DNA from: CAZONU01 sp965370045
Lineage (GTDB): Bacteria; Planctomycetota; SZUA-567; JAKLDR01
DNA length: 17,334 bases
Direction of reading: 5' to 3'
Assembly: GCA_965370045.1 (NCBI GenBank)
Contig: CBDUSI010000096.1
Location: 1 to 17,334, forward strand
Within the stretch, counting starts at the first letter, position 1, and every line of letters starts with the position of its first letter. Made by a program: the position numbers and the translations under genes. The notes beneath the pieces are model-generated. The model saw only the letters and a program-made list of their open reading frames with translations. It searched no databases and had not been told where the DNA came from. This document shows positions 7,157 to 13,730 of this stretch, piece by piece.

Positions 7157-7545
7157 ACGAGGAAAACCAGGAGAACGGCGCTGGCGGGCGCGTCTGGCTC
7201 GACGCGGTCATGCTCGGCCTGTGGCTGATCCTGGGAATGATAGCCTGCTTCGGGCTGACCGTCGTCGTTCCCAAGTACGCGGAGCAGTACGTACAGTTGG
7301 GCGTTGATCTGCCGGCCACCACGCGCGCGCTGCTGTGGGCCGGGAGTACCTTCGCCGCTTGGTGGTACTTGTTGATTCCGCTGGTGCTCTTGCTCAGCGC
7401 CATCCCCATTGCGGTCAGGCCCGGCAGGAGCTGGCCCGTATACATAGTCTGCGCTATGCTCGCTCTGGCCCTGATAGCGGGAGGAGTGCTCTTCGTGCAT
7501 CTGCCCCTCGTCAAGATCCAGCAGATAATGTCGAAAAGGAGGTAG
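7153..7545 (+). CDS. Small membrane protein resembling one segment of a T2SF (GspF/PilC) domain
   Basis: 130-aa protein with three predicted membrane helices (about 14-38, 70-89, 95-117). The part VVVPKYAEQYVQLGVDLPATTRALL (37-61) closely resembles the segment that follows the first membrane helix in T2SF domains of type II secretion and type IV pilus inner-membrane proteins, where a VPxF/Y..ly.lg.eLP..T+ pattern is usual. A full GspF has two such domains and about 400 residues, so this is an isolated fragment-like protein. The ATG at 7153 overlaps the kinase stop. No pilin, ATPase or secretin gene is nearby. It ends in a basic tail (SKRR), and its last codons carry the strong ribosome site for nadB. 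Function unknown; resemblance noted by eye only. Confidence 0.72.
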   Translation: MNEENQENGAGGRVWLDAVMLGLWLILGMIACFGLTVVVPKYAEQYVQLGVDLPATTRALLWAGSTFAAWWYLLIPLVLLLSAIPIAVRPGRSWPVYIVCAMLALALIAGGVLFVHLPLVKIQQIMSKRR

Positions 7546-7550
7546 TCCCG

Positions 7551-9161
7551 GTGCGCGTCGACTACCTGCTCGAAGCCGACCTGGGCCGCGTTCCCGCCCT
7601 GGAGGTCGAGGTGCTGGTGCTGGGCTCCGGGGTGGCCGGGTGCTCGGCGGCCATCGCCGCCGCCGAAGCCGGCGCCGGCAGCGTGCTGGTCATGGCCAAG
7701 CTCTCACCCGAAGAGACCGCCACCCGCCAGGCCCAGGGCGGGGTGGCCGCCGCGCTCGGTGAGGACGACAGCCCCGAGAAGCACCTGGCCGACACCCTGG
7801 CCGCCGGGGCGGGCCTCTGCGACGAGCCCGCGGTGCGCAAGCTGGTCACCGCGGGCCCCGGGCTGATCCGCGAGCTCATCTCCTGGGGCGCCGAGTTCGA
7901 CCGCGAAAACGGAGACCTGGCCCGCACCACCGAGGGCGCCCACTCGGTGCGGCGCATCCTGCACGCCGCCGGCGACGCCACCGGCAAGGAGTTCCAGCGG
8001 GTGCTCTTAGCCAAGTTGGCCTCGCTGGACGCCGTCTCGGTGCTCGGCGACCACTTCGCCGTGGATCTCCTGCACGCCGACGGCGAGGTCTTCGGCGCGC
8101 TGGCGGTGAACGTCCGCAGCGGATCGTTCCTGCGCATAGCCGCCGGCGCCGTGGTCCTGGCCACCGGCGGCCTGGGACGGGTCTACCGCGAGACCACCAA
8201 CCCCGAGGTGGCCACCGGTGACGGCGCGGCCATGGCCCTGCGCGCCGGCGCGCGGCTGGTCGACATGGAGTTCGTGCAGTTCCACCCCACCACGCTGTAC
8301 CTGGCCGGTGCGCCGCGCTTCCTGATCAGCGAGGCGGTGCGCGGCGAGGGCGCGGTGCTGCTCGACGGGCAGGGCCAGCGCTTCATGCCCGATTACGATG
8401 CGCGCGCCGAGCTGGCCCCCCGCGACGTGGTCAGCCAGGCGATGGTCCGGCAGCTGCGGAAGACCGGCGGCAACTGCGCCTACCTCGACCTCACCGCCAT
8501 CGCCCCCGAGAAGATCAGCCTGCGCTTCCCGAACATCTCGGCGATATGCTCGGACTTCGGCCTGGACATCCGCCGCCAGCCCATCCCCGTGCGGCCCAGC
8601 GCGCACTACGCGATGGGCGGGGTGGCCACTGATCTCGAGGGCCGCACCGGCGTCAAGCGCCTGCTGGCCGCCGGGGAGTGCGCCTCGACCGGCGTGCACG
8701 GGGCCAACCGGCTGGCTTCGAACTCCCTGCTGGAGGGCCTGGTCTTCGGCCAGAGCGCCGGCCGGGCCGCCCGGGAGCAGGCCGCCGCGCTCGGCGGGCA
8801 CAGGTTCCCCCACCGGCACCTGCCCCGCGGCGGCGGGCTGCGCAACGTGCCCATCGACGTGGACGACCTGGCCCGCAGCCTGAAGAGCCTGATGTGGCGC
8901 TCGGTGGGCATCTTCCGGCAGGGCGAAGACCTGGAAGTCGCCGAGAAGCACCTGGCCTTCTGGCGGCAGTACGCCTACCACGAGGAGCACCACTCCGCCG
9001 CGGCGCTGGAGCTCCAGAATATGCTGGCGGTGGCCGCGCTGATGGTCCGTTCGGCACTGCTCCGCACCGAGAGCCGCGGCGCCCACCAGCGCCTGGACTT
9101 CCCCGCGACCGACGAGGCCGCCCGACAGCAGCACACCGTGCTCACCCGCGAGGATCTTTGA
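7551..9161 (+). CDS. nadB: L-aspartate oxidase
   Basis: FAD enzyme that oxidises L-aspartate to iminoaspartate, the first step of de novo NAD synthesis, passing product to quinolinate synthase (NadA). The 536-aa length fits the family. Visible are the FAD Rossmann motif GSGVAG (25-30), HSVRR and HAAGDATGKE (about 131-146), the succinate dehydrogenase/aspartate oxidase-type EFVQFHPTT (240-248), LAPRDVVSQAM, HYAMGGVATD and the signature GVHGANRLASNSLLEGLVF (381-399). The GTG start is chosen because AAAAGGAGGT (7534-7543) lies seven bases before it; the open frame extends upstream but overlaps the membrane protein gene. nadA and nadC are not in the window. Fumarate reductase flavoprotein is the main alternative, but the start of the family signature, size and lack of an iron-sulfur subunit gene favour NadB. 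Confidence 0.92.
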   Translation: MRVDYLLEADLGRVPALEVEVLVLGSGVAGCSAAIAAAEAGAGSVLVMAKLSPEETATRQAQGGVAAALGEDDSPEKHLADTLAAGAGLCDEPAVRKLVTAGPGLIRELISWGAEFDRENGDLARTTEGAHSVRRILHAAGDATGKEFQRVLLAKLASLDAVSVLGDHFAVDLLHADGEVFGALAVNVRSGSFLRIAAGAVVLATGGLGRVYRETTNPEVATGDGAAMALRAGARLVDMEFVQFHPTTLYLAGAPRFLISEAVRGEGAVLLDGQGQRFMPDYDARAELAPRDVVSQAMVRQLRKTGGNCAYLDLTAIAPEKISLRFPNISAICSDFGLDIRRQPIPVRPSAHYAMGGVATDLEGRTGVKRLLAAGECASTGVHGANRLASNSLLEGLVFGQSAGRAAREQAAALGGHRFPHRHLPRGGGLRNVPIDVDDLARSLKSLMWRSVGIFRQGEDLEVAEKHLAFWRQYAYHEEHHSAAALELQNMLAVAALMVRSALLRTESRGAHQRLDFPATDEAARQQHTVLTREDL

Positions 9162-9163
9162 CC

Positions 9164-9874
9164 GTGCTGGGGGGCTGCCTGCTGACCGTCACGGGCAGGC
9201 CGGCGGGCATCTCGCCGGAGACCGCCGGTTACATCTTGTGGAGCATCACCGGCGTCGGCGCCCTGGCCTGGCTGCTGGCGCTGCGTGGCTACCTCAAGGC
9301 CTCCGCGCTGGGCGGCGGCGCGGAATCGTCCTGGGCCAAAGTCGTCGCCGGCAGCGCCGCCGACGTGGCCGACGGGCTGGCCCGCGCGCTGACCTCACCC
9401 AGCTGGGGCTCGCTGCCGCTCTTGGTCAAGCGCGAGGGCGACAACCTGTTAGCCGCGGTGCCCACCGGCAAGCCGCGGCTGCGCTCGGTACCCTGCTTCT
9501 CGCGCTGCGCGGTCGAGCTGCGCCCGGTCGGCGGGGAAGGGACCGAGGTGATCTTCCGCATGGACTTCGGCGTCGCCCGCGGCCGCGCGCTGGGCACCGC
9601 CCGGGTGCTGCTGGGCGCCGGGCTGGTACTGCTGATTGGCCTGCCGCTCTTTCTCCACTTCTTCGTGGTCTCGTCCGACGTGCCGGCGATGCGCTTCCAG
9701 GTGATTCAGGCAATTCACATCGGGCACCTGCTCTGGCCGCCCTGGCTCTGCTACGCGCTCTACAAGCGCAGCCGGCGGGCCACCGAGATGTTCCTGGACG
9801 CCGCCTCGGCCAACGCCTCGGTGCTGGCCGAGGCCTTCGCCGCCGGCCGCGCCAGGGATTCCGGCGGGGAATAA
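9164..9874 (+). CDS. Hypothetical membrane protein, three predicted helices
   Basis: 236-aa protein I do not recognise. Helix 1 is about residues 21-43 (YILWSITGVGALAWLLAL), followed by a soluble middle region of about 100 residues containing two Cys (C111, C115) and a strand-rich stretch (CAVELRPVGGEGTEVIFRMDF). Helix 2 is about 145-170 and helix 3 about 182-200, followed by a basic stop-transfer KRSRR and an Ala-rich helix. The gene starts at GTG 9164 with GAGG (9150-9153) ten bases before; a TTG at 9158 overlapping the nadB stop is an alternative. It is the last gene of the operon, and a non-coding region of 419 bases follows. The soluble region flanked by helices recalls proteins that package ligand-binding cassettes in the membrane, but nothing allows a function to be named. 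Confidence 0.75.
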   Translation: MLGGCLLTVTGRPAGISPETAGYILWSITGVGALAWLLALRGYLKASALGGGAESSWAKVVAGSAADVADGLARALTSPSWGSLPLLVKREGDNLLAAVPTGKPRLRSVPCFSRCAVELRPVGGEGTEVIFRMDFGVARGRALGTARVLLGAGLVLLIGLPLFLHFFVVSSDVPAMRFQVIQAIHIGHLLWPPWLCYALYKRSRRATEMFLDAASANASVLAEAFAAGRARDSGGE

Positions 9875-9930
9875 CCCCGTCCCGCCGCCGGTCGGCGAAC
9901 GCTCTGAATATCCTCTTGTTACATGACTAC

Positions 9931-10040
9931 ATGAGGGGCTCCATCCCCCATATCTTGGGGGTCCGGCGGACCCGGAAAGCGCCCTGCGGAGCCCGAGTCC
10001 GCGCCCCAGCATGTTGTGTTCCAGCCCCTCATAAAACACA
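9931..10040. ncRNA. Candidate structured RNA of unknown class
   Basis: Outer 10-bp perfect stem ATGAGGGGCT (9931-9940) / AGCCCCTCAT (10023-10032) encloses two hairpins: CCCCCA-TATCT-TGGGGG (9945-9961) and GCGGAC-C-CGG / CCG-A-GTCCGC (about 9966-10002). A further 6-bp repeat TGTGTT (10015-10020) / AACACA (10035-10040) brackets the 3' arm of the outer stem, giving either a pseudoknot or a mutually exclusive fold. On the plus strand an intrinsic terminator follows 36 bases later. No promoter was found directly upstream, so it may be the operon's 3' end rather than a separate gene. It does not match the SRP, RNase P, tmRNA or 6S core motifs I know. Strand is uncertain; plus is favoured by the terminator. 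Confidence 0.4.
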
Positions 10041-10075
10041 GTTTGTAGTGAGTCGTTTCCCGCAACCCGTTACGC

Positions 10076-10106
10076 TAAGGCCGCTTACGCAAAGGGGCCT
10101 TATTTT
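10076..10106 (+). terminator. Intrinsic terminator
   Basis: Perfect 7-bp stem TAAGGCC / GGCCTTA with a 13-base loop, followed by TTTT (10103-10106). It terminates either the 2968-9874 operon or the candidate RNA at 9931-10040. Confidence 0.65.
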
Positions 10107-10147
10107 CCTCAAGCTCCGTGCGGGGCCCGGACGATAGCCTATACAGG

Positions 10148-10163
10148 GGGTTGGGGTCAACCC
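10148..10163. other. Small inverted repeat upstream of the glutaredoxin promoter
   Basis: GGGTTG and CAACCC are separated by GGGT. No T-tract follows. It lies about 45 bases before the -35 box and could be a protein-binding palindrome or a minor RNA hairpin. Confidence 0.35.
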
Positions 10164-10206
10164 GCCGTGGACAACTAAGTTTAGGGGCTTTAAGGAGTTT
10201 TTTCCC

Positions 10207-10234
10207 TTGACTTCAAAAGGCACGCCGATAGATT
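10207..10234 (+). promoter_or_regulatory. Sigma70-like promoter for the glutaredoxin-like gene
   Basis: TTGACT (10207-10212), a 16-base spacer and TAGATT (10229-10234). The start codon at 10294 lies 60 bases downstream, leaving a leader of about 50 bases. Confidence 0.5.
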
Positions 10235-10293
10235 GTCATCCCATCGTTAGAGGCACAAGAGCGCAGGGGGAACGGGGAGGGGTTTTCGGGAAA

Positions 10294-10614
10294 ATGGCAG
10301 CTCAGAAACTGACCGATCAGGCTTTCATCAAGGTATATGGCAAGAGCGGCTGCGGACTGTGCGACGCGGCCAAGGACAAGCTCAAGAGGATGGGGCTCAA
10401 GTACGAGGCGCTCAACCTCAGCGACTTCACTGAGCTTCACGACGGCTGGCGCGAGGACAAGTCCTGCGAGGTGCTGGCCGCGCACATGCTGATCGACAAG
10501 CTCCCGGTAGTGGAGATCAACGGGCGGTACATGGACTACCCCAGCGCGATGCGCCAGCTCAAGAATCGGGCGCCGGCAGTGGATGAAAGGGCAGCGACCG
10601 TAGCGGAGAACTGA
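10294..10614 (+). CDS. Glutaredoxin-like protein
   Basis: 106-aa cytosolic thioredoxin-fold protein. The active-site pair is C20-G-L-C23 in YGKSGCGLCDAA, at the end of the first strand as expected (FIKVYGKSGC). The second strand is KYEALNLSD (37-45), and the cis-proline loop is DKLPVVEING (69-77), followed by the C-terminal helix DYPSAMRQL. The CGLC centre differs from the usual CPYC of dithiol glutaredoxins and resembles small redox proteins that donate electrons to reductases or repair enzymes. An insertion with a third Cys (C58, KSCEVLAAHM) lies between the second strand and the cis-proline. Start at ATG 10294 is chosen over an upstream TTG at 10207 because the promoter occupies that region; GGGGAGG lies 13 bases before. 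It is monocistronic, bounded by its own promoter and terminator. Confidence 0.8.
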   Translation: MAAQKLTDQAFIKVYGKSGCGLCDAAKDKLKRMGLKYEALNLSDFTELHDGWREDKSCEVLAAHMLIDKLPVVEINGRYMDYPSAMRQLKNRAPAVDERAATVAEN

Positions 10615-10678
10615 CCTCCCCCCCAAAGTTCTCAGCACCGTCCGGGAGTCGCCTGGGCGGGAGTTGTTGCTCTTCTCT

Positions 10679-10709
10679 CGACCGGGGCTTCGGCCCCGGT
10701 CGGTCTTTT
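10679..10709 (+). terminator. Intrinsic terminator with TTCG tetraloop
   Basis: Perfect 10-bp stem CGACCGGGGC / GCCCCGGTCG closed by a TTCG loop, followed by GTCTTTT. It lies between the convergent glutaredoxin-like gene and the minus-strand unit ending at 10739. The opposite strand has no T-tract after the hairpin, so it is mainly a plus-strand terminator. Confidence 0.85.
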
Positions 10710-10738
10710 GGGGAAAGAGGGAAGGGAAGGGCGGCTGG

Positions 10739-12661
10739 CTAGTTCTTCGTGAACCTGCCCGCCGGCTTGGCGGTCATCTTCTCGCGGATCTCCAGATCGA
10801 TATCGTATCCCGGGCCCAGCCCGGCGGCCTTGACCAGGTCCTTCGCGGCGCGGCGGAGTTCCTCGCGGTCCCGGCCCGTGACGGGCTTCTGGGAGACCAG
10901 CACGATGTTGCTGGTCGGCGCCCAGAAGTGGAGTTCGAGGCCCTGCTGGGGGGCCTTGAGCCGCACGGCCAGGCCGCGCCGCAGCCGGGGATGGAGCAGC
11001 GCGCTGGCGATGTCCGACCCCACCACGGCGCGCACGATGATGCCCCCGCTGCGCAGGCCCCGGGCGGCCAGCACGGTGAAGACCGCTCCTTCCAGGTCTT
11101 TTTCGAAGCGGGCGGCGAGCTTCTTCGCGTCCGGCGCGCCGCGGGCGGGCAGCAGCCGCGCGTGCTCCCGGCAGTCCAGGCTCCAGGCGGCGTCCAGCCC
11201 CCGCCACTCGGAGGTCAGCACCTCCACGCCCAGCTTCGCATAGTGTCCCTTGGGGCGCAGCTTCCTGGTCAGCCAAGCGGAGGCGCCGCAGGCGCAGCGG
11301 GCGTCGCCCGCGCCGGGAGCGCGAATGAGTCCGGTGCGCGGGTCCAGGCCCAGCAGCCCGCCCAGCGCGCCCGACACCGCCATGGGGAACCGCGGGTCGA
11401 CGCCGCCGGCCAGCGCGGAGAGGTTCACGCGGGCCACCAGTTTGCCGCTGCGCGGCTTCCTCGCCTTCTCGCGAATCACCAGGACGCTCCCGCCGGCCAC
11501 CTGGGTCTCGTAGGCGGCCAGCGCCCGCCGGGCCTGGCGTCCCACCAGCTCCACCTTGACGAGCTTGGCGGCCAGCGGCCACAGGAAGTGGTGCAGGCCC
11601 TCGCCGAAGCAGAGCCCGGAGTGGACGGTCTTGAGCATCACCCCCTCGGCCCGCAGGGAGGCCCGGTACTCGCCCTTGAGGAGCTGCGGGTCGCCGCCGC
11701 CGGGCGAGCGGTCGAAGCGCACCCCGCTGCGCGCTGTCTCCCGGGCGGCCATGCGCCAGAAGGCCCCGGGGTCGACGACCGCGGCGGCCGCGTACTTGCC
11801 GCTCTCCAGCTGGCGGCTCTGGCCGGGCAGCCACCGGCGGTAGGTGGGAATCACCTTCTCCAGCGCCGAGCCGGTGACCGCGGTCAGCAGGAACCGGCGG
11901 GCGCCGGCGGGGGCGCCCCCCGCCTTGGCCAGCTTGATGTTGAGATCCGTGGCCAGGCGCGCCTCGGCCTCGGCGTCGGCGGACCTCCGGCGACAGGTAA
12001 GGTAGTATCCCGGCGCGGCGCGCAGCACCTGGGGCTCTCCCTTGGCGATGCACTTGCGGGTCACCTCCGCCCAGGCCTCGCGCACCGAGAGCACCCGCCC
12101 GAAGGCCCGCGCGAAACCCGCCTGGTCTTCGATGCGGCCCACCGCGTCGTAGGCGCCGGTGACGTCCAGCCGTCCCCAGGTGAGCTTGCCGAGGCGCAGC
12201 TTGCCGGCCGGCGCCCGGGCCACCGCGTCGCAACCCGTCTCCGGGAGGTAGCGGAAGAACAGCACCTCGACGGGCTTGAGCTTGAACTTCGGGCCCGGGC
12301 GCAGCCCGCACACCCGGCAGCGACCGGCCCGGGGCGCGGACCAGCCGCGTCCCTGCCCCAGCCCCACCCGGGCGAGCAGCTGCGCCACGTCCTTCAGGCG
12401 GTCGAAGGGCGGCTGCTCGGGCAAGAGCCGCCGGGCGACGTTGGCCCGCTTGCACCGCGGGCAGTGCCAGATGACGGCGATCAGGTCCGGGGTCGACGGG
12501 CGGCTCGCCGCGCGCATCTGCGTGCGCAGGGGGGAGAGCCCTGCGGGAAGGTCGGGGAGCGCGGTCGGCCGCTCGCCGGCCAGCGCGCCACCGGCCAGCG
12601 CGCCACCGGTCAGGGCCCAGGCGGCCAGGAGGGCGAAGGACGCCGCGCGGCGCATCGGCAT
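10739..12661 (-). CDS. Large secreted protein of unknown family with two CxxC pairs
   Basis: 640-aa exported protein that I do not recognise. A signal peptide is visible: basic MPMRR, hydrophobic AASFALLAAWALTG and a repeated GGALA stretch ending near ALAGE (26-30). Two pairs, C67-P-R-C70 and C115-R-V-C118, are spaced like a zinc ribbon, and a CAC motif occurs later (about residue 450). The rest is a mixed alpha/beta chain, with recurring segments rich in Gly, Ala and Arg, ending basic in AGRFTKN. The ATG at 12661 begins two bases after the stop of the oxidoreductase gene, so it is the last gene of the minus-strand unit. The ribosome site is weak (GGGTGAGAG), which suggests translational coupling. 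A zinc-binding export-associated protein is possible, but this rests only on Cys spacing. Confidence 0.75.
   Translation of the reverse strand: MPMRRAASFALLAAWALTGGALAGGALAGERPTALPDLPAGLSPLRTQMRAASRPSTPDLIAVIWHCPRCKRANVARRLLPEQPPFDRLKDVAQLLARVGLGQGRGWSAPRAGRCRVCGLRPGPKFKLKPVEVLFFRYLPETGCDAVARAPAGKLRLGKLTWGRLDVTGAYDAVGRIEDQAGFARAFGRVLSVREAWAEVTRKCIAKGEPQVLRAAPGYYLTCRRRSADAEAEARLATDLNIKLAKAGGAPAGARRFLLTAVTGSALEKVIPTYRRWLPGQSRQLESGKYAAAAVVDPGAFWRMAARETARSGVRFDRSPGGGDPQLLKGEYRASLRAEGVMLKTVHSGLCFGEGLHHFLWPLAAKLVKVELVGRQARRALAAYETQVAGGSVLVIREKARKPRSGKLVARVNLSALAGGVDPRFPMAVSGALGGLLGLDPRTGLIRAPGAGDARCACGASAWLTRKLRPKGHYAKLGVEVLTSEWRGLDAAWSLDCREHARLLPARGAPDAKKLAARFEKDLEGAVFTVLAARGLRSGGIIVRAVVGSDIASALLHPRLRRGLAVRLKAPQQGLELHFWAPTSNIVLVSQKPVTGRDREELRRAAKDLVKAAGLGPGYDIDLEIREKMTAKPAGRFTKN
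12576..12613 (-). repeat. 15-bp tandem repeat inside a signal peptide
   Basis: Two perfect copies of CCGGCCAGCGCGCCA (12576-12590, 12591-12605) and a diverged partial third (12606-12613) encode repeated GGALA residues at the cleavage-side end of the signal peptide. Copy changes stay in frame and would lengthen or shorten that region. Confidence 0.8.
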
Positions 12662-12662
12662 G

Positions 12663-13697
12663 CTAAACTCTCACCCACCGGCCGGCGGCGCGGAGCGAGC
12701 GGACCTCGGCCAGGGCCAGTTTCAAACTCTTTAACGCTTCAGAGGCGCTGCTGACTCGCGGCGCGCGGCGGTTCTGGACGCACTCCAGAAAGTAATCGAT
12801 CTCCCGCGCGTAGCCGTCGCCCTTCGCGAGGCGCGGGCTGCGGCCCCGGCGCGAGCCACCGTGGACCACCAGCGCCGGCGAGTTCCGGCTGCCGTAAATG
12901 ACGGTGGCCCGCTCGCAGACCAGGGTGAAGCCCATCTCGAAGCCGAAGGCCGGGGACATGCACCAGCTGGCCTCGGCGGTGACCGGTCCGAAGCGGTCGT
13001 AGCGGTAGCTGGCCGCAATGTGATTAACCCCGTTCTTCCCGACCGCCCCGACGGCCGAGACCGCCCCCGGCTCGCCGAAGGCGAAGCGCAGGAAGTCCAC
13101 GTCGTGGATGTGCAGGTCCAGCGGCACGCCGCCGCTCTTGGCCGGGTCGGCCATCCAGTTCTGCCAGCTCCAGCGCGGCGCGCAGGAGAGCCGCCGGAAG
13201 GAGGCGGCCAGCACCCGGCCGTAGATCCTCCGCCCGATGACCTGCTCCTTGAGCCAGAGGTACTCCGGCCAGAAGCGGATGCAGTGGGCGACCATGAACC
13301 TGCCGCGGGCCTTCGCGGCGGCGGCGGCCAGGCGCCGGGCGGGGGCGAGCGACTCGGCGATGGGCTTCTCGCAGAGCACGTGCTTGCCGGCGGCCAGGGC
13401 CATCATCGAGTACTGGGCGTGCAGGTAGGTGGGCAGGCAGACGTCCACGGCCTCGACCCGGGGATCGGCGATGAGCTCCTCGGCGCTGGGGTACCGGGCC
13501 ACACCGGAGAGGTCGGCCTGCGGGCCGCCGGGCGCGCGGATGTTGCTCTGGACCTTCCGCCAGCCGCCGGCCAGGCGCTTCGCGTCGACGTCGGCGACGG
13601 CCACCAGCCGGCCGCGGCGGCCGGCAACGTGGGTCGCCAGGTGGACCCGGCCCATGCCGCCCAGGCCGATAATGCCCACGGCTATCTTGCGCGTCAG
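12663..13697 (-). CDS. Gfo/Idh/MocA family NAD(P)-dependent oxidoreductase
   Basis: 344-aa sugar or polyol dehydrogenase of the glucose-fructose oxidoreductase/inositol dehydrogenase family. The N-terminal Rossmann fold opens RKIAVGIIGLGGMGRVH with GxGGMG at 11-16, continues to the LVAVADVD strand, and includes the family's CEKPIAE (109-115) with the conserved E-K-P. The second domain has DLHIHDVDFLRFAFG, matching the usual GIHDID segment. Start: GTG 13679 would cut the first strand and has no ribosome site nearby, whereas CTG at 13697 sits seven bases after GGAGGG (13710-13705) and adds MTRKIA, completing the first strand. The gene follows the sugar isomerase-like gene by 33 bases and runs into the next gene with a one-base gap. 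The pair suggests sugar or inositol handling; substrate unknown. Confidence 0.88.
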   Translation of the reverse strand: MTRKIAVGIIGLGGMGRVHLATHVAGRRGRLVAVADVDAKRLAGGWRKVQSNIRAPGGPQADLSGVARYPSAEELIADPRVEAVDVCLPTYLHAQYSMMALAAGKHVLCEKPIAESLAPARRLAAAAAKARGRFMVAHCIRFWPEYLWLKEQVIGRRIYGRVLAASFRRLSCAPRWSWQNWMADPAKSGGVPLDLHIHDVDFLRFAFGEPGAVSAVGAVGKNGVNHIAASYRYDRFGPVTAEASWCMSPAFGFEMGFTLVCERATVIYGSRNSPALVVHGGSRRGRSPRLAKGDGYAREIDYFLECVQNRRAPRVSSASEALKSLKLALAEVRSLRAAGRWVRV

Positions 13698-13730
13698 CGT
13701 CGGACCCTCCGTGTTCAGAGTAGCCGGAGG

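Larger units (their letters stand above)
9875..10293. other. 419-base non-coding region with several inverted repeats
   Basis: No convincing gene on either strand. From left to right it holds the nested inverted repeats of a candidate structured RNA (9931-10040), a 15-base-spaced direct repeat TTACGC(T/A)AAGG (10070-10080 and 10085-10095) inside an intrinsic terminator (10076-10106), a small 6-bp hairpin GGGTTG/CAACCC (10148-10163), a promoter (10207-10234) and the glutaredoxin leader. Its base composition is visibly less GC-rich than the genes on both sides. Confidence 0.7.

Noticed and set aside
7335..7550. Upstream extension of the aspartate oxidase frame
   Set aside because: It overlaps the small membrane protein gene, and a strong ribosome site precedes the GTG at 7551.
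9931..10032. SRP RNA, 6S RNA or RNase P RNA at this locus
   Set aside because: The GGAAAGCGCC stretch superficially recalls the SRP apical loop, but the conserved AGCAG and flanking pairs are absent, and the motifs of the other RNAs are not found.
9449..10039. Minus-strand open frame covering the candidate RNA
   Set aside because: It runs antisense through the unknown membrane protein gene with no ribosome site or recognisable domain.
10664..12754. Plus-strand open frame of 696 codons opposite the secreted protein gene
   Set aside because: Composition is typical of an antisense shadow, and the minus-strand gene has a clear signal peptide and operon position.
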